A DNA stretch of 5,343 nt from Planctomycetaceae bacterium (GTDB lineage Bacteria; Planctomycetota; Planctomycetia; Planctomycetales; Planctomycetaceae). Shown one piece after another: positions 1 to 5,343 of this stretch. The stretch's first letter is position 1, and each line of letters begins with the position of its first letter. Under the pieces are notes generated by a model. The model did not search any database and had not been told where the DNA came from. It worked only from the letters and a program-made list of their open reading frames with translations. The position numbers and the translations under genes are program-made. The DNA is taken from NCBI GenBank assembly GCA_016765335.1, contig JAESQE010000399.1, positions 2,761 to 8,103 of the forward strand. Direction: 5' to 3'.

Positions 1-159
1 ATGTTAGTCCATCGACAATACAAGGCTACGCAAAGTATGAACAGTATTCCACTGTCCGTAATACATTTCTCACGATAATTACAAATTGTAACGTAACGTA
101 GCCCCTGTTCTGTAATCTACTTTACACAACCAAATAAAAGCCAGATCAAGCAGAATATA

Positions 160-165
160 TATAAT
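160..165 (+). promoter_or_regulatory. Possible -10 element (TATAAT) for the porin gene
   Basis: A perfect TATAAT hexamer sits in an AT-rich run about 240 bases before the porin start. No good -35 hexamer lies 16-18 bases upstream and there is no extended -10 TG. In an AT-rich stretch a chance match is quite likely. If it is used, the porin mRNA would have a 5' leader of roughly 230 bases. Confidence 0.25.
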
Positions 166-390
166 CTATACACAGTACCAGTCCGGTCCACCGAGTCACC
201 CCCACTATTCCTCACAACCGGAACAAGCAGTTCGTCCTAGGCAAAGTATTGTTAAGAATCAAACAAACCTGCGGATTCGAAAAAACCTGCAAACCCCGAA
301 TGATCGATATGGGTAGCAGAGCTGCCCAAAATGGTATGCCAGTGAACAGAACACCTGATAAAGACTTACTTTTAGCAACCAATGACCAAG

Positions 391-395
391 AAAGG
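391..395 (+). promoter_or_regulatory. Ribosome binding site of the porin gene
   Basis: The AAAGG sequence ends 8 bases before the ATG at 404. The alternative in-frame ATG at 422 has no purine-rich sequence at the right distance. This favours 404 as the start. An in-frame TAA directly before 404 rules out anything further upstream. Confidence 0.6.
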
Positions 396-403
396 TTCCT
401 TAA

Positions 404-1993
404 ATGCACATCCAACCGTGCATGTTGTCCGCCACAATTATCTTGACACTGTGTTTTACGACACAATGTCAAAGCAACTTATTGCACGCTGGCGACGCAA
501 AACTCACTCAATCTCCAAGCCGTAGCCCAGAATGGTTGATGCAGCCAGGCAATGAGCCTGCATGGCTTAACGATTTTACTCTTCGCTTAGAAAAGACAGA
601 GCGACGCCTGAGTGAAGTGGAATCGGTCTCACCCAAAGGGGTAACACATATCGGTTACTTAGAGGACGATACGGATGATGCAACCGCCGAATTGCTAGAC
701 CGGATTGCTGAACTGGAAAACAAGTGGGAAAAACATGAATCTGCAATTGTTGACAAAAAACTCGGTTCGAAAAAGAACACCACATTCAAGTTTGGCGGAC
801 GATTGCACTACGACCATTGGTCATTCGCTAATACGTCCAACGGGATTGACGCTTTTGAGCACCCCATTGGCCCGATGGCTGGTACCGACCCCGAAGCTCG
901 CTGGGGGTTTCGCAGAGTTCGGCTGGAGTTTTCGGGCGATATTCAGGAAACCATGTTCTGGAAATTGCAAACCGATTTTGCCGATCCGGAATCTACCGCT
1001 CTGAAAGATGCATTTATTGGTTTCAAAGAACTCCCCTATAATCAATCGGTACGTATCGGGCACCAGAAACGCCCTATTGGATTGGATCACTGGAACAGCA
1101 GTCGATTCAATATGTTCATGGAGCGTCCTTTGATTGTTGAATCGATGAACGAAGATGCTCGCCGCCTGGGAATGACGGTTTACGGATACACGGACGACGA
1201 ATCATTCAATTGGCAGTACGGGATTTTCCAACAGGAGAATTCGCCTCTTGACGGAAAAAATATTGGCGATGCAATGCAATACAGCTTAAATGCACGTGTG
1301 TCGGGAACCCCCTGGTACGATGAAACATCGGGTGGTCGCGGCTATTTCCACTGGGGAACAGCTTTTATGGCTGCCAACCCCGATGGCGATAGCGACGCAC
1401 TGGTTTCTGGAGCTAACCAGGCTCGCTTTCGAACCAGAATGTCTAATCGCTCATCATCACGCTGGATGTCAACAGGCCGAATCGCAGGGGCAGAATGGTA
1501 CGAAGTTCTTGCATTTGAAACGATGATTAATGTTGGATCATTACAACTGGGCGGCGAATTCATGCATACCTGGATGCAACGGGACAACACGACAGCTGGG
1601 ACAGGTCCAGATTTGAACTTCCAGGGTTACTACATGCAGGCTTCGTACTTTCTGACAGGTGAGCACATTCCCATCAAACGCAAGGTCGGCTCGATCAATC
1701 GCGTCAAACCGTTCGAAAATTTCTTCCTGGTTGATAAATATCGTGGAAGACGAGGCCATGGCTGGGGGGCTTGGCAAATTGCTGGGAGATATGGAATGGC
1801 TGATCTGTCTGATAACGATATCCGAGGAGGTGTCGGTCGCTTGGCAACCGGAGCTGTCAACTGGTACTGGACACCATATTCTCGCTTGCAATTCAACTTG
1901 CTTTATGGAGACGTCTCTGACCATGCCCCGGTCCTTGGGTTAACTGGTGGCAACTCGTTAACAGCCGGTCTTCGCTTTGCTGCTGACTTCTAA
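404..1993 (+). CDS. OprP/OprO-type outer-membrane porin with N-terminal coiled coil
   Basis: This 529-residue protein resembles the phosphate-selective porin O/P family (Pfam PF07396), trimeric 16-strand barrels that pass anions or other small solutes across the outer membrane. A hydrophobic signal sequence occupies about residues 7-22. Charged heptad-like helices follow at about 56-76 and 95-113, probably a periplasmic trimeric coiled coil as in many planctomycete porins. The barrel runs from about 127 to the end. It contains the family-typical FRRVRLEFSG (169-178), a 'KLQTDFAD...KDAFIGFKELP' stretch (187-211), and VRIGHQKRPIGLDHWNSSRF (216-235) with the following FMERP. The last strand ends in Phe529, the usual BAM signal of outer-membrane proteins. 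TTQC at 19-22 is not a convincing lipobox. Substrate specificity cannot be read from the sequence, so phosphate should not be assumed. The start at 404 is supported by AAAGG 8 bases upstream. No terminator separates it from the next gene. Confidence 0.88.
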   Translation: MHIQPCMLSATIILTLCFTTQCQSNLLHAGDAKLTQSPSRSPEWLMQPGNEPAWLNDFTLRLEKTERRLSEVESVSPKGVTHIGYLEDDTDDATAELLDRIAELENKWEKHESAIVDKKLGSKKNTTFKFGGRLHYDHWSFANTSNGIDAFEHPIGPMAGTDPEARWGFRRVRLEFSGDIQETMFWKLQTDFADPESTALKDAFIGFKELPYNQSVRIGHQKRPIGLDHWNSSRFNMFMERPLIVESMNEDARRLGMTVYGYTDDESFNWQYGIFQQENSPLDGKNIGDAMQYSLNARVSGTPWYDETSGGRGYFHWGTAFMAANPDGDSDALVSGANQARFRTRMSNRSSSRWMSTGRIAGAEWYEVLAFETMINVGSLQLGGEFMHTWMQRDNTTAGTGPDLNFQGYYMQASYFLTGEHIPIKRKVGSINRVKPFENFFLVDKYRGRRGHGWGAWQIAGRYGMADLSDNDIRGGVGRLATGAVNWYWTPYSRLQFNLLYGDVSDHAPVLGLTGGNSLTAGLRFAADF

Positions 1994-2049
1994 GGGATTC
2001 TACATCAAAACAGACCTCGCATCTAAAAACAAGAAATAGCCATTGCCTT

Positions 2050-2053
2050 GGAG
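2050..2053 (+). promoter_or_regulatory. Ribosome binding site of the Cys-rich protein gene
   Basis: GGAG lies 7 bases before the ATG at 2061. It is the clearest Shine-Dalgarno sequence in the window and fixes the start of the small secreted protein. Confidence 0.7.
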
Positions 2054-2060
2054 TTTATAA

Positions 2061-2459
2061 ATGATTCGTATTTCACACGTCTTACTAATTTTACTTTGCG
2101 GAGTTTTACTCTCAGCAAACATGCAGTCTGCCAGTGCCGAAACGCAATACCGTGCAGGGACACCATCAGATTGTACCGATGGCAATTGCTGCACGACATC
2201 ATCTTCCCCCTGCAAAGTCACTTGCAAGCTATGCAAGGAACGAGTTCAGGAATCGAAATACTGCTGGAAAGTTGAATGCGATCATGTTTGTATTCCGCCT
2301 GTCAAGTTTCCTTGGACAAAGTGCTGTGAATTGCGTTGCCCAAAGATTCGAAAAATTCATGTTCTAAAAAAGCATGACTACAAAATTAACGTTTGCAAAT
2401 ACCACTGGAAACTCAAAAAGTTCTGGCCTCGTATTCATGATAAATGCATTGCAGAGTGA
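2061..2459 (+). CDS. Small secreted cysteine-rich protein, function unknown
   Basis: This 132-residue protein begins with a clear Sec signal peptide (basic MIR start, hydrophobic residues about 6-19) and a good signal-peptidase site after ASA at residue 26. The mature chain of about 106 residues has 14 cysteines (38, 43, 44, 51, 55, 58, 68, 73, 77, 88, 89, 93, 112, 129). Many fall in CxxxC, CxxC or CC pairs. It is rich in Lys in the C-terminal half and keeps a central block, YCWKVECDHVCIPPVKFPW (67-85), followed by a basic KIRKIHVLKKHDYK segment (95-108). I recall similar 'C-K-V-E-C ... V-C-I-P ... F-P-W' proteins as hypothetical proteins of planctomycetes; this is memory, not a search. The even cysteine count suits a disulfide-stabilised exported protein, but metal binding is also possible. 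It lies 67 bases after the porin with no terminator between, and a strong terminator follows it, so the two may share a transcript. Confidence 0.85.
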   Translation: MIRISHVLLILLCGVLLSANMQSASAETQYRAGTPSDCTDGNCCTTSSSPCKVTCKLCKERVQESKYCWKVECDHVCIPPVKFPWTKCCELRCPKIRKIHVLKKHDYKINVCKYHWKLKKFWPRIHDKCIAE

Positions 2460-2469
2460 AAGCTAAAGG

Positions 2470-2497
2470 TTGACGCACGCCCAAAGGCACAGATAAT
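2470..2497 (+). promoter_or_regulatory. Candidate sigma70-like promoter for the CinA-like gene
   Basis: TTGACG (2470-2475) and GATAAT (2492-2497) each match the sigma70 consensus at five of six positions, with a 16-base spacer. Transcription would start near 2504 and give a leader of about 93 bases before the CinA-like gene. The -10 lies in the left arm and loop of the terminator hairpin of the preceding gene. The new transcript would carry only part of the right arm and so could not form that hairpin. Seen in sequence only; activity is an inference. Confidence 0.45.
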
Positions 2498-2513
2498 ACA
2501 TCTGTGCCTTTTT
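2483..2513 (+). terminator. Rho-independent terminator after the Cys-rich gene
   Basis: The 11-base arm AAAGGCACAGA (2483-2493) pairs perfectly with TCTGTGCCTTT (2501-2511) around a 7-base loop. The right arm runs into a five-T tract (2509-2513). It begins 24 bases after the stop codon of the small secreted protein. It is a textbook intrinsic terminator and marks the end of the porin/Cys-rich unit. Confidence 0.9.
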
Positions 2514-2596
2514 CATTTATACTTAACGATTGCATCAAAACCCACCAGAGCCTATCAACACTTCTCTCCACGTCTTAATGATTCAACAACCCTGAC

Positions 2597-3139
2597 ATGT
2601 CAATTTCTCAACAATCATCAATATTGGCCCAGCAAACAGCTGATCTGTTAAAAGCAAAGGGCACAAAAATTGTCTTTGCTGAAAGTTGCACCTGCGGACT
2701 TGTAGCAGTCACTCTCGGATCTATCCCGGGAATCTCTGATGTCCTTTGTGGCTCAACTGTTACTTACCGAGACATGAGTAAATCCGGCTGGTTGGGAGTT
2801 GATCCCAAAATACTTGCTGATCCAACAATTACAGCCGTCAGCGATCCAGTAGCTCGCCAAATGGCCTCGGGCGTACTGAAAATGACTCCAGAAGCAAACC
2901 TGGCTGTCTCCGTCACTGGTCATTTAGGCCCCAATGCCCCTGAAAACATGGACGGACTGGCCTTTGTCGGCTTCATGCGAAAAGAACAATCTGAGTGCGA
3001 CATGTTAGTACACCGAATCGAACTCCCAGAGTTCTATCCTGCCCATGAATCGAATGTCTCACTGAGAACCTTAAGGCAGGAAGATTTGCTCAATCAAATA
3101 CTGACATATTTAATCGCACTGCTTGACCAATCAACATGA
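2597..3139 (+). CDS. CinA C-terminal-domain protein (PncC-like NMN amidohydrolase)
   Basis: This 180-residue protein consists of a CinA C-terminal domain only (Pfam PF02464). It lacks the N-terminal MoCF-like domain of full-length CinA. Characterised members (PncC) deamidate nicotinamide mononucleotide to nicotinate mononucleotide plus ammonia in the cytoplasm, as part of NAD recycling. The family's ESCTGG active-site motif appears as ESCTCG (29-34), with the probable nucleophile Ser30. Tyr57 and Lys62 in STVTYRDMSK match the conserved 'Y-x4-K' region, and WLGV (65-68) and SVTGHLGP (105-112) are the other family blocks. GHLGPNAP replaces the usual GIAGPGG-type loop, so catalytic activity is likely but not certain. 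There is no signal peptide. No Shine-Dalgarno precedes the ATG; an in-frame TGA at 2579-2581 leaves it as the only reasonable start. It appears to be transcribed separately, from the promoter overlapping the upstream terminator. Confidence 0.85.
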   Translation: MSISQQSSILAQQTADLLKAKGTKIVFAESCTCGLVAVTLGSIPGISDVLCGSTVTYRDMSKSGWLGVDPKILADPTITAVSDPVARQMASGVLKMTPEANLAVSVTGHLGPNAPENMDGLAFVGFMRKEQSECDMLVHRIELPEFYPAHESNVSLRTLRQEDLLNQILTYLIALLDQST

Positions 3140-3349
3140 GACGCCAATTATTCACAAAATGTTTTCCGGAACTTAATCGAGCGATGGGATATTACTCGAC
3201 ATCATTTCAGCCATTGAGTATCCTAAATCTGTTCTAATCGCAGCAAGTTATGCCTGTTTATTCAACAAACGGTACCTTTAAAAGATTAAATCCAAGAGCT
3301 GTCCAAAAGGCAGTCTAATAGAAAAGAACAGGTTTAAAACTCCCTCTAA

Positions 3350-3370
3350 CTCCCCCTTCGCAAGGGGGAG
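3350..3370. repeat. GC-rich palindrome, probable REP-like dispersed repeat
   Basis: CTCCCCCTT (3350-3358) pairs perfectly with AAGGGGGAG (3362-3370) around a 3-base CGC loop, giving a 9-base-pair GC-rich hairpin. The sequence before it, CTCCCTCTAA (3340-3349), gives the 'CCCTCTAACTCCCCC' character of extragenic palindromes seen in multiple copies in many bacterial genomes. It is not followed by a T-run on the + strand, so it is a poor intrinsic terminator, although it could protect mRNA ends or act as a weak terminator. A flanking inverted repeat TTTTAG/CTAAAA (3377-3382 and 3390-3395) lies just downstream. That it is repeated elsewhere in the genome is inferred; only one copy is in this window. 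Confidence 0.55.
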
Positions 3371-3412
3371 AACCAATTTTAGAGATACCCTAAAACCATC
3401 ACAAATCACACA

Positions 3413-4366
3413 ATGAACCGCTCTGAAAGAGAACAGCAAATGCCAAACCAGCAACCTAATGATCAAACTACCGAGTCTCTTTCAGGTACGACTCGACGAT
3501 CCATGATAAAGGGAGCTTTAGCAGCCTCTGCTGGACTTCTTGCAGCGGGTTCCGCGCAGGCATTCGATAAGAACACAGTTGTCCCCAAGGTTAAAGGCCG
3601 CATTAAACAATCGCTGGTTCACTGGTGTTATAAGCAGTATTGGGGTGTTGAAGAGATGGCAAAACTTGCTGCCAGCATGGGCATCCCCAGCATCGAACTG
3701 ATTGCTCCGGAACATTGGCCCACTCTCAAAAAACATGGTCTGACATGCGCCATTGCCGGTAGCCACGGTTTCCGTATTGGTCCCAACAATCCAGAAAACT
3801 GGGGACAGCTTAAAGAATCATTGTCTGAGCGCATCGAGCAAGCCGCAGATTTTGGTTGCCCTTCCGTTATCACCTTCACAGGCATGAGTGGGGACATTTC
3901 AGATGAAGAAGGTGCAAACAATTGCGTAAAGTTCTTCAAAGAACTGATGCCGCTAGCTGAAAAGAAGAAAGTGAATCTTTGCCTGGAAATGCTGAATACC
4001 CGAGACGATACCCATCCAATGAAAGGGCACCCCGGTTACCAGGGAAATCATACAGAATATTGTATCGATATCCTCAAACGTGTCGGTTCAAAGCGAATGA
4101 AGTTACTCTTCGATATTTATCACGTGCAAATTATGGATGGGGATGTTATTCGTCGCATCAAACAGCACCACGAATACATCGGACACATTCATACCGCAGG
4201 CAACCCCGGTCGAGCAGAACTGGACGAGAATCAAGAAATCAGTTACCCAGCGATCATGCGAGCACTCTTAGACGTTAAATACGAAGGCTTTGTCGGCCAG
4301 GAATACATTCCCACCCGAGATGCCTTAACTGGCCTGCAAGAAGCCGTCACACTGTGTGATGTCTAA
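3413..4366 (+). CDS. Tat-exported hydroxypyruvate isomerase-like TIM-barrel protein
   Basis: This 317-residue protein combines a Tat signal with a xylose isomerase-like TIM barrel (AP endonuclease family 2, Pfam PF01261), closest in style to hydroxypyruvate isomerase (Hyi). The Tat motif TRRSMIK (27-33) is followed by an Ala-rich hydrophobic stretch and a likely cleavage after AQA at residue 50, so the enzyme should act folded in the periplasm. The barrel starts near residue 64 (IKQSLVHWCY) and includes GIPSIELIAPEHWP (90-103). Probable divalent-metal ligands are Glu192 (CLEMLN), Asp234 (LFDIYHVQ), His260 (GHIHTAGNPGR) and Glu297 (GQEYIP). The mature length of about 267 matches the roughly 260 residues of Hyi. 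Hyi interconverts hydroxypyruvate and tartronate semialdehyde, but this fold also holds many other sugar isomerases, epimerases and keto-sugar enzymes, so the substrate is open. Neither ATG at 3413 nor the in-frame ATG at 3440 has a strong ribosome binding site; both keep the Tat motif. A TAG at 3380-3382 bounds the frame upstream. Confidence 0.85.
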   Translation: MNRSEREQQMPNQQPNDQTTESLSGTTRRSMIKGALAASAGLLAAGSAQAFDKNTVVPKVKGRIKQSLVHWCYKQYWGVEEMAKLAASMGIPSIELIAPEHWPTLKKHGLTCAIAGSHGFRIGPNNPENWGQLKESLSERIEQAADFGCPSVITFTGMSGDISDEEGANNCVKFFKELMPLAEKKKVNLCLEMLNTRDDTHPMKGHPGYQGNHTEYCIDILKRVGSKRMKLLFDIYHVQIMDGDVIRRIKQHHEYIGHIHTAGNPGRAELDENQEISYPAIMRALLDVKYEGFVGQEYIPTRDALTGLQEAVTLCDV

Positions 4367-4406
4367 AATGTTATACTCCGGGAATATGGATTGAATTCAT
4401 TCTTTG

Positions 4407-5343
4407 ATGAAAAATGAGTGTGGAGATCTGGTGTTTATTAACGGCAATCATCTTGTTCTGTTTCCAACTGTAGCCTATCACGATCAGGAGTTGAACTCGT
4501 GGATCGCAGATATTCACGGATGGTGCTTTGATGCAGAAGAGGACGCAAACTTTCAGCGAGCGACTGCTGGATTGTTACGCCGGGCATTGAAGTTACCTCG
4601 CGATGAACAGGATCCCCCTTTTTTCCGAGAACGTACCTATGGATTTGTCGTCGAAAGTCGGAAGAAAATTCCGATCCAGGTCTCACACTCACAAGGTTCG
4701 TTTATATTGCCGAAAAGCAAACGTAATGGTCACTTTCGAGGGGTGCTGGATATTCAATTAAGTGAGACACCTACGAATGTCAGCTCAACCGCACATGGTT
4801 CCATCAAAACGACAATCAATGCCAAGCGTGGCGACAATAATATTGAAGTCTGTGGCGACATTCATCTGATTGGTGACCGAGGACTGTCAATCATTTCTGA
4901 TATCGATGACACCATCAAATTCACGAATGTTGGCAACAAGCAGGAGATGCTGCAAAACTCTTTTCTCAAGCCGTTTCTGTCAATTGAGGGTATGGCTCAT
5001 TTGTTTTCTAAACTGGCGTCCCCAAAGACATCTTTTCATTACATTTCTGCAACTCCGTGGCAGCTGTACAAGCCGATTGCAGGTTTTCTTTCTGATCATA
5101 ACTTCCCAGAAGGCTCGATTCATCTTCGGAAATTTGCACTGAAAGATATTACGTTTCTGAAAAAGATTTTTCCGGCCTATAAAAAGAAGCAAAATGTCAT
5201 TCAATTATTAATCCTGAAATACCCTGGACGACGCTTTTTGCTTTTCGGGGATTCCGGAGAAAAAGACCCAGAAATGTACGGTGAAATTGCTCGTAAATTT
5301 CCTGAACAAATAGCTGGCATTTATATCAGAAACACAACAGGAA
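4407..5343 (+). CDS. App1-like (DUF2183) HAD-type phosphatase, C-terminus beyond window
   Basis: An intact frame runs 312 codons to the window edge without a stop. The protein matches the App1/DUF2183 family (Pfam PF09949), whose yeast member APP1 is a Mg-dependent phosphatidate phosphatase; bacterial roles are not established. The N-terminal half (about 17-120) has the family's 'LFPTVAY...HGWCFDAEED' opening and a beta-rich region. The catalytic half has HAD motif I SDIDDTIK (164-171, nucleophile Asp165 and acid/base Asp167), motif II around Ser214 (YISATPWQLY), a Lys candidate in HLRKFALK (239-246), and motif IV GDSGEKDPEMY (281-291), followed by GIYIRN. All key residues are present, so it is probably active. 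There is no signal peptide in this reading. The start is uncertain: ATG at 4407 has no Shine-Dalgarno, TTG at 4404 is adjacent, and GTG at 4431 has GGAG 5 bases upstream. A TGA at 4392-4394 bounds the frame. It follows the isomerase-like gene by 40 bases with no terminator, so read-through is possible. Confidence 0.85.
   Translation, partial: MKNECGDLVFINGNHLVLFPTVAYHDQELNSWIADIHGWCFDAEEDANFQRATAGLLRRALKLPRDEQDPPFFRERTYGFVVESRKKIPIQVSHSQGSFILPKSKRNGHFRGVLDIQLSETPTNVSSTAHGSIKTTINAKRGDNNIEVCGDIHLIGDRGLSIISDIDDTIKFTNVGNKQEMLQNSFLKPFLSIEGMAHLFSKLASPKTSFHYISATPWQLYKPIAGFLSDHNFPEGSIHLRKFALKDITFLKKIFPAYKKKQNVIQLLILKYPGRRFLLFGDSGEKDPEMYGEIARKFPEQIAGIYIRNTTG
4422..4425 (+). promoter_or_regulatory. Possible ribosome binding site for an internal GTG start of the App1-like gene
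   Basis: GGAG lies 5 bases before an in-frame GTG at 4431. That start would remove the first eight residues and begin at VFINGNHLVLFP, just ahead of the conserved domain opening. It competes with the ATG at 4407, which lacks any such sequence. The choice cannot be settled without homologue alignment. Confidence 0.3.

Larger units (their letters stand above)
1..403. other. Non-coding region upstream of the porin gene
   Basis: I see no convincing gene in these 403 bases. The short open frames have no recognisable protein character and no ribosome binding site. The stretch is AT-rich, especially around 150-180. It contains an 11-base interrupted palindrome (TACAA-A-TTGTA, 80-90), a tandem GTAAC repeat beginning at 88, a TATAAT hexamer at 160-165, a 6-base inverted repeat TCCGGT/ACCGGA (182-187 with 217-222) and a direct repeat AAACCTGC (265-272 and 283-290). 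The region most likely carries the promoter and a long 5' leader of the porin gene. The end of an upstream gene could lie just outside the window. No terminator hairpin with a T-run is visible. Confidence 0.6.

Noticed and set aside
3..101. Open frame at the left edge that could be the tail of an upstream gene
   Set aside because: Only about 32 codons are visible, with no motif, and other frames are equally open at the edge. There is too little to call a gene end.
80..101. TACAA-A-TTGTA palindrome and tandem GTAAC repeat as an operator
   Set aside because: Such short AT-rich symmetry is expected by chance, and it lies more than 300 bases from the gene without a supported promoter beside it.
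182..222. TCCGGT/ACCGGA inverted repeat as a leader structure or riboswitch
   Set aside because: The six-base stem encloses a 29-base loop with no further pairing or recognisable riboswitch core.
249..446. 65-codon open frame with TTG start overlapping the porin start
   Set aside because: It has no ribosome binding site and no recognisable protein character, and it overlaps the well-supported porin gene in another frame.
416..469. Porin signal region read as a lipoprotein signal (TTQC)
   Set aside because: The residues before Cys22 do not fit a lipobox, and the Phe-ended beta barrel supports an integral outer-membrane porin.
3196..3224. TCGACA-N17-TATCCT as promoter for the isomerase-like gene
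   Set aside because: The -10 matches at only four of six positions and the pair is nearly 190 bases from the start. It is too weak to list.
3136..3237. 33-residue frame whose ATG overlaps the CinA-like stop (ATGA)
   Set aside because: The overlap is suggestive of translational coupling, but the peptide has no signal, motif or family resemblance that I can see, and no ribosome binding site.
4414..4473. 19-residue hydrophobic frame starting MSVEIWCLL inside the App1-like start region
   Set aside because: It is out of frame with the App1-like gene and very short. The App1 frame is intact, so no frameshift is needed to explain the region.

Overview
The window reads as a piece of a planctomycete chromosome (Gimesia/Rubinisphaera-like). 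This is inferred from gene content, not from any marker gene. The evidence is an OprP-type porin with an N-terminal coiled coil, a small secreted Cys-rich protein of a type I associate with planctomycetes, a stand-alone CinA/PncC deamidase with a variant active-site loop, a Tat-exported hydroxypyruvate-isomerase-like TIM barrel, and a bacterial App1-like (DUF2183) protein. Base composition looks close to balanced. Several starts lack a Shine-Dalgarno sequence, which is also common in that phylum. All five genes lie on the + strand.

Layout. Positions 1-403 hold no gene I can support; the region is AT-rich, with a TATAAT hexamer at 160-165 and a short direct repeat just upstream of the first gene. 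An outer-membrane porin (404-1993) follows, then after 67 bases a secreted 14-Cys small protein (2061-2459). No terminator lies between them, so they may be co-transcribed. A near-perfect rho-independent terminator (2483-2513) closes this unit, and a good sigma70-like promoter for the next gene lies across it. The CinA/PncC-like gene (2597-3139) is followed by a 273-base gap carrying a GC-rich palindrome that looks like a dispersed REP-type repeat. After that come the Tat-exported sugar-isomerase-like gene (3413-4366) and, 40 bases on, an App1-like phosphatase gene (4407 to the window edge, incomplete).

How they work together. The first two genes both make envelope or exported products and plausibly form one unit. 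CinA/PncC is a cytoplasmic NAD-salvage enzyme that seems to be independently transcribed. The isomerase-like protein and the App1-like protein have no obvious pathway link. No mobile element, CRISPR array, RNA gene or defence system is visible. The window looks like ordinary chromosomal sequence; the items most worth a second look are the Cys-rich exported protein, the Tat-exported isomerase-fold protein, the bacterial App1 homologue and the promoter/terminator overlap.
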